From the NCBI GenBank assembly GCA_903813345.2, contig CAIIXF020000005.1, positions 41,825,394 through 41,889,393 on the forward strand: 64,000 bases of DNA, written 5' to 3'. Shown here in pieces: positions 37,321 through 49,489 of the stretch; position 1 is the stretch's first letter, and every line of letters starts with the position of its first letter. The notes under the pieces are model-generated. The model had not been told where the DNA came from. It did not search any database and saw only the letters and a program-made list of their open reading frames with translations. The stretch is from Owenia fusiformis. Taxonomy: Eukaryota; Annelida; Polychaeta; Sabellida; Oweniidae. The translations under genes were made by a program, and so were the position numbers.

Positions 37321-38109
37321 TAAAAGTAAAGTAAAGTTAGTAAGTGAGCAAGTAAGTATGAAGAAGGCATCCACTGTTTATGGGTAGAGAAAAAGGAATG
37401 AGAGACAAAAAATTAGCCAGATAGTTATTTTGGTACCAAAGTTTCGAGGCCTGCCTTGACTTCAGCCATGTCTCTCACCCAAAATACTTTTCTAGCATCA
37501 TTATAGGCTCTCCCAAATTATTTTCTGTATCTATTTCATTTGGAGAGTTTTTATACTACCAACAAGTAAGTTCCCGGGAATCCGTCCATCCGTCAATTCG
37601 TGTGTCGTCAGTTTGTGTCTATTTGTTCGGGAAATAACTCAAATACCGGTCGACGATTTTGGTTCATATTTTGTAGGCTGGTGCCTTATTGGGGTAGAAT
37701 CTCTGCTCTGTTAAGAATTTTTAAAGTGGCCACTAAAAATGCCCACCATTTTTCATGAAAATGTAATCTCTGATAACTCAAATACTAGTTTACAGATTTA
37801 TGTTCAAATTCCATATGCTGGTGCCTGCCTAGGCATCCTGATTCACAAGGTTTCAGTTGCTCCAATTTAATATGAATTATACATGTTATCTACTTGATAA
37901 ATGTGTGGATTTATTTACTATTTACCTATGTCAAAGCAAACGAAGCATGAAAAATAACTGAAATATTACACTAGAATGTCTTTACATACGGTTATGTTTA
38001 TTATCATACAGGGTGGTGCTGAAAAACATCAATTTCATTTATTTATTGTTTAATATACAAATAAGACCCCAATCAATGTGTCTTTCTGCCAGGCTGAATA
38101 ATGTGTCTG

Positions 38110-38770
38110 GTATTGTTGTTTGAGGCATGACTAATATTAGTGTAAAATATTTGCTTAAAATATATTTGTTTACTTCGGTCCAAAGCCTTCTCTATACGAA
38201 ATTAATGAAGTTTCGCCTAGCTGTAAGCTAGAGACTCGAGTAAATATTTGTTATCTAATCTTGACATTTGTATATTCTGTTACCCTTTCTACAGAAACCC
38301 CAGAAGATTTATTTATCCCATTTCAGGAAGGAACAATATACGGTTTGTTCAATAGCTTTGAAATCTCGTTGAAGTCCCGTTTTAATGAGATCTACAGTTT
38401 AAACCATAAAGATTTTCTTCTATTTGGTGGCATATTTGAATTCTTTGTATAATTTTCTATCAAAACAACTTTGATTTGCAAAGTCATTCACCTTTATTCA
38501 ACTTTAACTATTTTCTGAAGAAGGTCGGGCTAATCATATAGTTATCCAATGGTGTTTTACGTTAATCCAAATTGAAATACTTGATAGATCAAGAAATTAT
38601 GTGAGTCTTACCATATGTCTCCATGTATTCTTTCTTGACCATTTTACTAACACACGTGCTGCCATATATTTATCCGTCTATATAGCAAACAGCAAATAGT
38701 GTATTGCAAAAATGAGTCAGTCTTGTACCTTCAACGAAAATATATGCATTATCAAAAAGCAATTGCCAAA
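38110..38770 (+). repeat. Dispersed repeat B, copy 1
   Basis: Matches 42280-42730 in the same orientation: TATCTAATCTTGACATTTGT, GATTTATTTATCCCATTTCA, AATCTCGTTGAAGTCCCGTT, CAACGAAAATATATGCA. Copy 2 has small deletions. TACAGGGTGGTG near 38008 and CCCATCCTGTA near 38806 may be the ends of an enclosing transposon. Confidence 0.85.
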
Positions 38771-39407
38771 TAAAAATAAAGAATATATGCACATTTTTGG
38801 CCCATCCTGTATATGTAATTAATAGGCACATACTTAGGAGATTGTGAGAGTGTTATACACCAAGAGCATAGTGATCGTATAGGTGTTCATCAGAAAGTAA
38901 CTAAACAGAAATACAAGATAGGTGAGCAATATATCTTCAACAGGATAAACAGGCAACGCTGGTCAGTATCAGGAAAAGTTAGACAGTATGTAGGAAATTA
39001 TTGGCTAGATCAATATTGTAGATGTGATAAATGATTATATTAACATCACAAAATACAAAATATTTACACTGAATGGTGACATTACATAGTATACAGTTTT
39101 TCATGATAGATAAGAGTTTGCCACACATTCAGCACACCATTGGAAAGCTTATTTTGTCTTCTCATTTATACTAAAATTAAATCAATCCAAACTTCAATAA
39201 AATACGATTTACGATTTACGATTTAGTATTGGATTGAGTCGGTGTATTAAAACATCATATTTCACAAGTAGATCTCATCCAAGATATACCGTACATTTTA
39301 CAAAAGGATTATATTTTAAAATGCCCCATTATGGCCTTTAATAGTAACCATGAAATATGAACAATGAATCGGCCTTTAGCAGGAGAACTGTTTAGCAAGG
39401 TGTGAAG

Positions 39408-41083
39408 CGCGTGGAGTATTTTCGACGTGCACATAAGTAAAACATTACAAAAAACGCCATCTCAAAAAATTAGCTTTGCATAGTTTTATTTTTTCGACTA
39501 TAAACATTTTTAGTACTACTCTAGGCAATTTACCAATACGCCCTTCACGCCCCATAGGGGTCAGGGGAATATTCAATGGTTACAAATTGACACCCAAAAC
39601 TTAGCAGCAAAGTGGGGTAAACCACAGAATCCAGAAAAACTGAATGGATGACAACAATGGCATGTTTCCCTAATGTATTGGTAACGTGATGAGCTTATTG
39701 CCAAGTAAGAACACTCTATGAAACGTTCACATGCTACTAAAATAAAATTAGTACCGTGGGTACTAGGCTCACATGGTGTTGCTCAAAAGTGAAGTGAATG
39801 ATGGCTAAAATAACAGAAAATAAAAAAAAACGGATATAATTTTTTGCTGATTTTTTGTAACAAAATTATTTCAAGTCACTTGCTACTATTTTGGACTGAC
39901 TGAGAGACAGATGGACAAGTCGATGTTAAGTAAAATGGCTGAAAAAACGGATATAATTTTTTGCTAATTATTAGTAACAAAATTATTTCACGAGAAATTT
40001 CGTGAGACAAAAATGGCGACCATTTTGAAATTAGGCAAGCTTTTGAACCAGGAGTCATAGGGGAGTTTTTTGTATTGATGTTGAACAAAAATAACTTGAA
40101 ACTGGAATCCTATCGACAGAGGTTTTAAGCAAATGGTCCAAAAAGGATTTCGCGAGACAGATGGACAAATCAATGTTAACTAAAATGGCTGAAAAAAAAA
40201 CGGATATAATATTTTGCCGATTTTTTATAACAAAATTATTTCATACAACTACTCTTTACAGTGATATGGCTTTCTACAATGCAGGACAGCTGAAATTATT
40301 TGTAAAGCTAGGAAATAGGTCAAAAGTGAATTTCGCGAGACAAAAATGGCGGCCATTTTGAAAATAGGCGAGATTTTGAGCCAGGAGTCATAGGGGAGTT
40401 TTCTGTATTGATGTTGAACAGAAATAACTTAAAACAGGAATCCTATCGACAGAGGTTTTAGAACGTGCCACTGTTGTTGACGGAAAAGTGGATTTCACAA
40501 GTCAGATGGACAAATCAATGTTAACTAAAATGGCTGAAAATAAAAAAAATAGATATAATTTTTCGCTAAGTTTTTGTAACAAAATTATTTCATATATCTA
40601 CTCTTTACATTGACACAGATTTTTACAATGTAGGACACCTGAAATTATTTGTAAAGCTAGGAAATGGGTCAAAAGTGAATTTCGCGAGACAAAAATGGCG
40701 GCCATTTTGAAAATAGGCGAGCTTTTGAACCAGGAGTCATAGGGGAGTTTTCTGTATTGATGTTGAACAGAAATAACTTAAAACAGGAATCCTATCGACA
40801 GAGGTTTTAAAACGTACCAGTCAAAAGTGAATTTTGAAAATAGGCGAGCTTTTGAACCAGGAGTCATAGGGGAGTTTTCTGTATTGATTTTGAACAGAAA
40901 TAACTTAAAACAGGAATCCTATCGACAGAGGTTTTAAAACGTGCCACTATTGTTGACGGACAGACGGACAGACAGACGGACGGACGGACGGACAGACAGA
41001 CGGACAAGTGAGCGATTGCAAAAGCTCACCATGTGAGCTAAAAACTACATCCACCTGCTTTCTAAAAAAAAATACTCCACGCG
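39408..41083. mobile_element. Probable inverted-repeat element, CGCGTGGAGTATTTT ends
   Basis: CGCGTGGAGTATTTT (39408-39422) has an exact complement at 41069-41083, the edges of a region otherwise filled by tandem repeats. A 15-bp match supports an element but I see no target duplication. Confidence 0.45.
39820..40970. repeat. Tandem repeat of 250-340 bp units
   Basis: Three to four units sharing AAAATGGCTGAAAAA, CGGATATAAT, GCGAGACAAAAATGGCGGCC, AACCAGGAGTCATAGGGGAG and GGAATCCTATCGACAGAGGT. Copies differ by internal deletions. The array ends in a GACGGACA simple repeat (about 40957-41006) and CAAAAGCTCACC. Confidence 0.9.
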
Positions 41084-41214
41084 TTTCGGTCCCCTGTTTA
41101 GAGCTCAATATATCCTTAGCTAATGGATTGAGAGTATGGTGTTAAAACTGTATCGAAATTGAACATCTTATGTTTATGTGATATCTCTAACACATAGAAT
41201 AGCGTTTAGCAGAA

Positions 41215-42150
41215 TACATACACAATCCGTGTGATTTCATACACGGTTTGTTCGAGTTTGCACACTTTATGTTTGTAAAATCACACTTGTACATGCGTAT
41301 TTGTGTAGGCTATGCATCGTTTAAAATGACATTGAACAGGGTACACAAGTCAAACAAATGCTAATGCGGCTCGCACAAACGTTGTTCCCTTCAAAAACCA
41401 TGATGTGCCGACCACAAACCTTGATGTACCGATCACACACCTTGATGTACCGATCACACACCTTGATGTAACATAAATTGCTTTCTATAGATGTTCGAGA
41501 TTTTGTTCTAAATCTCGCGTTACTTTTGCACTGAACGAAATAACACATCAGCGCGGCAAAAAGATAAAAAGATCTAGTTTGTAGTTTCTCAATAAATGGT
41601 CACTGTACGTCTCCCTAGCCTAGGGTATCCTATTATATATTTTTAATTTAAAATTTACATTTTATAACATTTCAACGGAGGGCGCCATATTGTAGAAACC
41701 AGGATGTAAATATCACGTGACTTCAAATCTCGCACCCTATGTGAAGTGCAACTTGTTTGTGACAGCCCATGCGAACGGGAACCATCCTATGCGAGTTTGC
41801 ACTCAATGCGTGTGTAAAATCGACACGTTCGTTCGAAATTTACTTTGATCCATGTGTAATTCTTTCAGTATTCTATGCAACTTATAACACAATCCGTGTG
41901 ACATTTCAACATTTTTTGGGATTTTGGGAAAGTAATCGGAGTTAGTGCTAACTCTTTGTGTGACGCTTGATACAACCAGTGCGTGTGTGAATGAAAATAA
42001 GTGATGTAAGAAAATTAACTGTTGGTTAACAAGGATTGAAAATGGCATACGATGATGCGAGTTTCGCATATAATGATGCGTATTTCGCATAGTATGATGC
42101 GAGTTTCGAATCATATAGTTCGAGTATCGCACCACATAGTTCGATTTTTC
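41215..42150. repeat. Motif-rich segment with short tandem repeats
   Basis: ACACAATCCGTGTGA occurs near 41220 and 41888, with many variants of GCGAGTTT and TGCGTGTG. Inside are a 21-bp tandem (about 41405-41470, CCTTGATGTACCGATCACAC) and a 24-bp-like tandem (about 42045-42145, GATGATGCGAGTTTCGCATA). No coding signal. Confidence 0.6.
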
Positions 42151-42279
42151 CCATACATTATGTAATGTCCAATTTTGATACAAAATAAATTCCATATGAG
42201 AGTACTGACTAACTACAAATGTAATTGAACTGATCGACCGACAGAATGATCGACCGACTGACCAATTGACCGACCTTGT

Positions 42280-42730
42280 GCTGTTGTTTGAGGACTAATA
42301 TTAGTGATTTTTATTAATATTTGCCCAAAATATATTTGTTATCTAATCCTGACATTTGTATATTCTGCTACCCTTCTTACAGAAACCCCTAAAGATTTAT
42401 TTATCCCATTTCAGGAACAATAAATGGTTTATTAAATAGCTTTGAAATCTCGTTGAAGTCCCGTTTTAGATTTACAGTTTTTATCATAAAGCCAATTTCT
42501 CCTATTTGGTGGCGTAATTGAATTCTGTGTGTAATTTTCTATCAAAACACTTTTGATTTGCAAAGTCATTTACCTTTATTCAATTTTCAAATGTATTCAT
42601 GTATTCTGGCTCTACCATTTTACCAACACACGTGTTGCCATATGTTTATTCGTCTATAGAGCAAATAGTCTATTGCAAAAATGAGCCAGTCTTGTAACAA
42701 CTCCATCGAAAATATATGCAGTATCAAAAA
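42280..42730 (+). repeat. Dispersed repeat B, copy 2
   Basis: Second copy of the repeat at 38110-38770, shorter by several small deletions. Confidence 0.85.
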
Positions 42731-42749
42731 AGGATAGCTGGCTGTTTTC

Positions 42750-43140
42750 GAAAATCGACATTCCCATGTTAACCAATGGGAAATGGTAGGTTTGCAGCAA
42801 GTCATATGACAGAATATCCATCCATCTGAGTCCCTGCAAAAAATACGAGGTAGGCAATTGAATTTGCTAACTTTATTTAACAAAAAGTTGATATAGTTAA
42901 AAAACCTCTCCCATTGAAAGAACACAGGATGCGAAAAATTATTTTCAAAAATGACTTTGAAGCGCTGTAACTTTAGTATTCATCAAGTATATTAAACACT
43001 TAGTGAACAAAAAAGTTAGACAATTCAATTTTCTATATAAAAATATTTTTTGCTGAATCGTTCACCGAATAGATATTCTGATTTCTGATTTGCCCCGAAC
43101 CCACCATTTCCCATTGGTTAACAAGGGAATGACGATTTTC
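42750..43140. mobile_element. 391-bp fold-back element
   Basis: Arms of about 38 bp: GTTAACCAATGGGAAATGGT near 42767 and its complement near 43101, each inside a longer imperfect match starting GAAAATCG and ending CGATTTTC. Interior AT-rich, non-coding. Its right end adjoins dispersed repeat A copy 2. Confidence 0.7.
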
Positions 43141-43361
43141 AAAAATTCATCAAATTTATCATCAACTTCCGACCCATTGTAATTTAGTAAAAAATTGGCA
43201 AAATTTGGAGGTATATATTGGAATAAAGTCAAGTTATGTTTCCATCAATATTATAAGTTATTACATCGAAAGTTAAATAAATAAAAATTCAAACGTAAAG
43301 AGGCTATAACACGTAGTTCAATGGGGGAGCTAAGGTTGCCAAACTTATGGAGGGGAATGTA
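43125..43361 (+). repeat. Dispersed repeat A, copy 2
   Basis: Second copy of the repeat at 34930-35168, about 235 bp upstream of the receptor-like gene. Confidence 0.85.
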
Positions 43362-43596
43362 CTTTAAACAACAGATTAAAATTGGTTTTGTTTAATTGCA
43401 TGTAAGTTGAGTAGCCTACAATTAAGAAAATAAGGAAATAAACATTTGAATGCAAAACATGATCATTACATTTCCAAATGCGCTATTTTTATGGCCGATT
43501 AAAACATCCAAAATGTATCCTGAATGAATCAGATTTCACCTTTTATATACCACATGTTAATATAAATCATATTTTCATTTCTCTAATAGGATAATT

Positions 43597-46500
43597 ATGA
43601 TGAGATACGTTCTCACTAAAGTATTGGCTATTTTGTCATTGGCCGTGATTGCGGACACATCTTTACCGTACCCTTCCCATGTTGTCATAGATGGTGATTT
43701 GTACATCATGGTAATGTTTGGTCTTACAAAGAATGGGTGCAAAGACATTTCACTATTTCCTTTCCAATATATGGAAGCTGTTGAACTTGCTCTTAAACAA
43801 ATAAACAGGCATGAAGGTCAGTTTGAAGACCTGGGTATCAAAATTGGTGCAATTTTTATGGATGACTGTTCATCAGCAGAACATGGACCGAAAGTAATTA
43901 GAAAATTTTACGAAGGTGATCTGTTGGTCCATGATTCAATTGGTGCCCGTATTGGCCCTGATCGGGTTGTTGGATTTGTTGGATCTCAAGGCAGTGACAG
44001 CACTATGAAAGTTGCAGAGTATTTGAAGACTACACAGACAGCTTTAGTAACTCCATTTGCTACAAGCCCTCAGTTAAGTGACAGAACTAGGTTCCCGTAT
44101 GTTGTAAGAACTGTACCATCAGACAGTAAGCAGGTGAGAGTTTACTCGATCCTGGTTAGATATTCATTCAATGATCTGCTTTTTTCAATAGTGCCTGTTT
44201 TTTCAATTCATGTTTTGATGTAATTAACGTTTGTAATTACTACATTAGGGCCACTATGTTCCCTCAGGTAGATATATTGTATTTCCCTCAGATATACCCT
44301 GTATCAAAAACCTCACATTAAATAACCTCTATATATAGATTATCCTATATGAGGTTCAGGAGATTGGGATTATCCCGAGGCCAATATACTGTATCTGCCC
44401 GAGGGCCGTAGGTCCCGAGGGTAGATATTTCATATTGGCCAAGGGATAATCCCAATATCCCGAACCGACTATAGGATGATCTGTTTATCCCATACCAATC
44501 ACATTGTTTAATTGGCCAAAGTTCAGAAACTTTGCAACCAACCGTGGAATTATTTTAAAATATTCATGTCCAGTTTTGTATTCTTGTCCGTAGCCGGATT
44601 TTCCTGTTCAAATCTTTAATTATTAACGGCGCATACTGTCCTTCCCTTATTGAAAGCATCAAACAGATCGCGATTGTCTGCGTTTTCCTCCATTACAGTA
44701 TGCGAACGTTACAAAAAAGAACCAATACGGGAACAGCGATTATGACGTAGCGGGCAGATATACTATATCTCCCCGCTCGGAGCGGGACGTAAAGCTATAT
44801 CTGCCCGATGATGAAAATATATAGAGATTATCCTATATGAGGTTCAGAATATTGGGATTATCCCGAGGCCAATATAATGAATTTGCCCGAGGGCCGCAGG
44901 TCCCGAGGGAAAATATATTATATTGGCCAAGGGATAATCCCAATATCCTGAACCGACTATAGGATAATATGTTTATCCCATACCAATCTTGGTCATCTGG
45001 TTCACATTGTTCAATCGTGGAAATATTTCAGAATATTCATGTCCAGTTTTGTTTTCTTGGCCGTGGGCGGATTTTCCTGTTCTCTCAAATATTCCCACAT
45101 TTTTTTTCTCGAATTTTTTGATGGATTAAGTGGATGCTGCTTCCCTTTTTTAAACCATCAAACAGATCCCGATTGTCTGTGTTTTCTCCATTGTCGTTTA
45201 CAGTCATTACGCGAACGTTACAAATTATGAACAAATATGCGAGCGGCGAATATGACGTAGCGGGCAGATATACTATATCTGCCCGCTCGGAGCGGGACGT
45301 AAAGCTATATCTGCCCGCTGATGAAAATATAAGTTTTTACAAACCGGCTTTTCGTACCTGTAACACGTCCAAGTATGGGATAAAAGTTTTTACAAACCGG
45401 CTTTATGTACCCGTAACACGTCCAAGTATGGGATAAATATATGTATTTCATACTTGAGTGGGTTTGGGGTAGATATCACTCGGGAATATATATCATATCT
45501 GAGGAGCGGGCAGGATATATTGTATATGTCCCGCTCTAGGCCAAATGCGGGCAGATATAACATATCCATCCCGCTCCCGGGAATTTTTTCAAAAGTTTTG
45601 AAAAAGTTTAAGAATTTTAACAATTTAAATTTCAGAAGTTTAAAAATTTTCAAAAAGTTTAAATGTTACAATTCTATTGTATTGAACTGAAGGAATATTA
45701 TGAAAATGTTAAATATAAATTGTGCTTTTACAGTATAGGCCTATCTTGTCATATGAAAAAGGTGGTAAAGATTATATCTACCCCAAACCCACTCAAGTAT
45801 GAGATACACCAGTTATGTACGGTCGGTTTTGGATACAGTAATTATCCCAAGGGAAATATGTGTATCTCACGAGGTCCCTGCGGTCCCTCGTGAGATACAC
45901 ATATTTCCCTTGGGATAAACCCTATATCCAAAACCTCCCAGTACATAACCCTTATATATATACTCCTCAAAAAAGTTAAGGACCAGTGGTTTTCCTCATA
46001 GGTTTACATGTTAAGCCCCATATTTGTTCGAACGACTATTTTCTAAGCGGGGAACAAAAGAAATTCCAATAAAGTAAATAAATCTGTATCCTCGGGCAGA
46101 TATATTATATTGGCCTCGGGATAATCCCAATTTAAAGTCCTCATGAACAATCTTTGTTTTTTAAAACTCAACAGCTTTTAACATTTAACAGTGTATGAAA
46201 TTAATATTTATCAAATAGAGCCAAAGTATATCCCGGGAATTCAAAAAAGCACTGAAAGAAATTCCCGGGGATTGCTGATGAGTGGGTGATATATATATCT
46301 CCCGCTCACTTCAGCGGGATATATACAGGCTGGGCCAAAAAACGCCTCTTTTTTTCAAGACACTACAACTTTTTCATTTTCCAACCTACATACCCCAAAT
46401 TCTGCAGTCAGTTATATAGTACCAGGGCACGGGTGTTAAAACACGAATATACCATGAGCACATGCTTTGAGGATCCGCGTTGTTTGAACCTTCCGCCGAG

Positions 46501-48813
46501 CACACTTATACATTAAGACCCGTTACACAGTCATGATACCGCCGAGCAAGCTCATTGCATCATCGGGTCTGCTTTACCCCGTGCAGGGGTTCTTAGTAAT
46601 AATATAATGTAACAAGTCCTTCAACTTGGATTATATTTCATCCAAAAGATGAGTTCAACTGGTCCGCCACCCTATTTGATGATATATTTTAGTTTTAGTC
46701 GCCTTGCTGATATAGCAGTATCAATGAAATGTTAGCTAAGTTTTTTTATGCTGTCTTAATTGCGAGCTTTTGTTGAGCAATTTTCTAGATTGGATGCCTT
46801 CATACAATCTCCTGGAGACCTTTCCATACCCTATATTCACTGTGGTTTGCATTAGGGCTATTAGCTTGGCGATCCTCAGGCCGTATCAGTTCAGGAACAT
46901 TTTGCAAATTATGCTTATTTCTCATGGCACACCATATGTTTAAGTGAGACGCTGGTGACATGTTTTTTCATGTAAAAGTGTATAATGCATAATCCATGGC
47001 TAGATAACAACCTCAGGTTTCATTTGGTATGCAAATTATGATTTTGTATCAAAAATTAAACAAGTTATAGCATTTTGAAAAAAGTGGCGTTTTTTGGCCC
47101 ACCCTGTATATATCACCCGCTCACCTCAGATATCGATTATATTCCCGCATGTTATTTCCATGTTATAAACATCCTATGATTTACTCGTGATATGATTTTG
47201 ATCCACTCATGGATATTGATATCTGCACTCTATCGCTACGCTCGCTCGTGCAGATGTCATATCAATTCGTGGATCACTCATAAATCATAGGATATCCTCT
47301 ATATATCACCCGCTCACGTCACATATCAATTTTATTCCTGCATGTTATTTACCTATAACACTACTAAGAATGGAATAAATAATAGCAAGCGATATCACAT
47401 ATTTGGGGCAGGGGAGTTATCAGGATTAGGGGGATGATATCAGGATTAGAGGCATGATATCAGGGGTGATATTGATATCATCCCGTGTAAAAATGTTACA
47501 ATTTTCAAAATTTCATTTTTTCCTAAATTCTCAATGCACGTTAGGGCGGGATAATATGTAACTGAGAGTCGAACATTTTTTCCATCGGGAAATATTGTGA
47601 TATTCCTCACATTTAAATACCCTCCTGGTGAATAACTTATTTATATTCCTCGGATTTGAGACCGTCCAGTGTAATCTGAACCATATAACCTGACTAGCAT
47701 TCATCCAGCATACTCTTATACCATTCACTCTGGCTTCTGGATTCTCGATAACGCATGGCAATATTAAGTCAGATAGCAATGTAACATCACTGAAGATCGA
47801 AAGAAAAAGGAATAATAACAGCGAATATATAATAAAACAAAAATCTCATTCTACATCTTTCACAAGTTCAATATTTCCTGAGCTATCAAGACTTATGCGA
47901 ATATTGCCTGTGAAAGATATACAGGTATTCACCTAAATAGAATGAAATATTTGTATAATATCTTTTGAATATAACGAAGCAGAGTTGCATGGATGTGAAA
48001 ACTAATAGAGTTTTTGGTATGTATACTGTCATGGACATGTATTACGAGCCTTCATGTAAAGCTATAACGTTATTATGGGGAAAATGATCTTTGGAAGCAT
48101 AGGCTTTCATTTTCTTTGAAACCAAGCTGCAGATTTTAAGATAAAAATAAATAGTGCAAATTTCAGGATATATCTTGAATAGAATATCATGAAAAATGTA
48201 AATTAGTGCCTTTTTATTAAAAGGGTCCTTAACATAATCATCTATTTATGTATTTTCAGGGGCCTGCTTTAGCCACACTATTCATGAGTCTTGGTTGGCC
48301 CAATGTCCATGTTATCATTTTAGATGGTGTAGGATATACCAGAGACTTGGCAAATACGTTCAAAGAAACATTTGAAAGGGAAGAACAGGGGCGATGCATA
48401 TCCTCTATTCACATGCAAAGTGTACGTGAAATTTAAGAATTTCTCTGTATATAGTTTAATGTACCCGTCCATGAATTTGGTTTTCTAGTGAACTGCCATG
48501 TTATGTTTAGGTACATTTATCTTATTCCATTCATGGTTACTTCAGTATTTCATGATTTTGGATTAATGATTTTCTGAAATTGTCAGTGATCTGCATTTTA
48601 AAAGTAAAAAAATGTAGATCACTGAATTTCCCCTTTTTATACATTCATTTCAAACTATTACTTATTTTCAGGTCTCACAGATGAGGTATAGCAATGAACA
48701 AATAATTTCAGCCATCATAAACAGCACCTCCAATACTGATATAGTTTTGTATGTAGCATTAAATATCAGAGCATTACTAGAAGCCAAGGAAAAATATCTT
48801 GGAAAGGCAAAAC
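43597..48813 (+). CDS. Class C GPCR-type ligand-binding domain (ANF_receptor), partial or truncated
   Basis: Exons 43597-44133, 48260-48421, 48672-48813, with good GT-AG sites and frame kept, about 280 residues. Residues 1-21 are a signal peptide. GDLYIMVMFGLTKNGC, MEAVELALKQIN, VVGFVGSQGSDSTMKVAEYL, ALVTPFATSPQLSDRT and FPYVVRTVPSD are typical of the first lobe of metabotropic-glutamate-type venus-flytrap domains. The later exons continue it (LFMSLGWPNVHVIILD). No second lobe end, cysteine-rich region or seven-helix domain is found downstream. Either later exons lie outside or are lost, or the third exon ends at an in-frame TAG (48817-48819) instead of splicing. An AATAAA at about 48837 would suit that. 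The ligand cannot be named. Confidence 0.85.
44336..44486. repeat. Fold-back repeat, CCGAGG type, copy 1
   Basis: Imperfect arms of about 50 bp (TTGGGATTATCCCGAGGCCA against its counterpart TTGGCCAAGGGATAATCCCA) meet at a GC-rich tip, CCCGAGGGCCGTAGGTCCCG. Lies in intron 1 of the receptor-like gene. Confidence 0.8.
44740..44815. repeat. Fold-back repeat, CCGCTCGGAGCGGG type, copy 1
   Basis: GGGCAGATATA and TATATCTGCCC flank the palindromic tip CCCGCTCGGAGCGGG. A second copy is at about 45255-45322. Confidence 0.75.
44826..44972. repeat. Fold-back repeat, CCGAGG type, copy 2
   Basis: Close copy of the repeat at 44336-44486, with tip CCCGAGGGCCGCAGGTCCCG. Same orientation, about 490 bp apart, suggesting a local duplication that included the neighbouring CCGCTCGG hairpin. 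Confidence 0.8.
45255..45322. repeat. Fold-back repeat, CCGCTCGGAGCGGG type, copy 2
   Basis: Same arms and tip as the copy at about 44740-44815. Followed by a direct duplication of about 46 bp (TTTTTACAAACCGGCTTT ... CGTCCAAGTATGGGATAA, at about 45333 and 45388). Confidence 0.75.
45824..45937. repeat. Hairpin with 33-bp perfect arms
   Basis: Positions 45842-45874 and 45886-45918 are exact complements (TTATCCCAAGGGAAATATGT and onward), with an 11-nt tip TCCCTGCGGTC. Outer flanks GGTTTTGGATA and TATCCAAAACC continue the symmetry to about 114 bp. In intron 1 of the receptor-like gene. Confidence 0.92.
46326..47106. mobile_element. 781-bp MITE, CAGGSTGGGCCAAAAAACGCC ends
   Basis: Left end CAGGCTGGGCCAAAAAACGC and right end GCGTTTTTTGGCCCACCCTG are complementary with one mismatch. 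Flanks are TATATA on both sides, consistent with a TA-type duplication as in Tc1/mariner relatives. It sits in intron 1 of the receptor-like gene, inside CCCGCTCAC-type sequence seen on both flanks. No transposase. Confidence 0.85.
47169..47293. repeat. Fold-back repeat with CGCTACGCTCGCTCG tip
   Basis: ATCCTATGATTTACTCGTGA and its counterpart ACTCATAAATCATAGGAT are imperfect arms. Inner arms GATATCTGCAC and GTGCAGATGTC surround the tip TCTATCGCTACGCTCGCTC. Confidence 0.75.
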
Positions 48814-48829
48814 GTTAGTTTATTAATCT

Positions 48830-49140
48830 TATTTAAAATAAATCTGGTATGGTGCCTACCTTCAGTCTGGCTTTCCAATCATTTTTACACTACTAGTGCT
48901 TATAATTTCCTTGTGACTATAAGCACTTAAATATGCTACTTGTATATACTAAATTATGTAATTGCATATCAATGATTATCAATGAATCGAAATTATTATA
49001 TTGTAACAGTTTGGCCTTTTTTGTGGATATGTGGTAGTGTGGCTAATAAAAAGACCACTGTTTAGTAAATGGTGTTTACTTGTGGATTGCACGGCACACG
49101 TTAAATGTGCTTTGTCCCTAAAGAATATATAATTTTATAT
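48830..49140. other. Spacer after the receptor-like exons
   Basis: AT-rich, no exon recognised. Contains AATAAA near 48837 that may end a truncated receptor transcript. Confidence 0.35.
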
Positions 49141-49141
49141 G

Positions 49142-49229
49142 TAGTAGCCGAGACAACACAAGTCCCAAGTCTGTATTTTTACTCTCAAGTAAAAATACAG
49201 ACTTGGGACTTGTGTTGTCTCGGCTACTA
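49142..49229. repeat. Perfect 42-bp-arm hairpin, 4-nt loop
   Basis: Positions 49142-49183 and 49188-49229 are exact complements (arm begins TAGTAGCCGAGACAACACAA), separated by CTCA. Symmetry continues imperfectly into AT-rich flanks. No mismatches in 42 bp. A natural recent inverted duplication, a small-RNA precursor or a fold-back artefact are all possible. Confidence 0.95.
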
Positions 49230-49489
49230 TAATATAAAACAATATATTGTGGCGTTTATAAGCCAAAATAAAACTACATTATATTTCAAGTATGTAATGA
49301 AGTTATTTTGTTGATTCTATTCTAAAACTCCCAGAGTCCATATAACGAAATGAATTATCACTGTATCACTAATGCTGTATATAATAATATCCAGAGTTCA
49401 TATAATCAAAGAATAATTCTCTGCATTATCACTTGTCATCTTATACCTCAAAAGTCCATGTATTATTGACGATCACTGTTGAAACTTGT

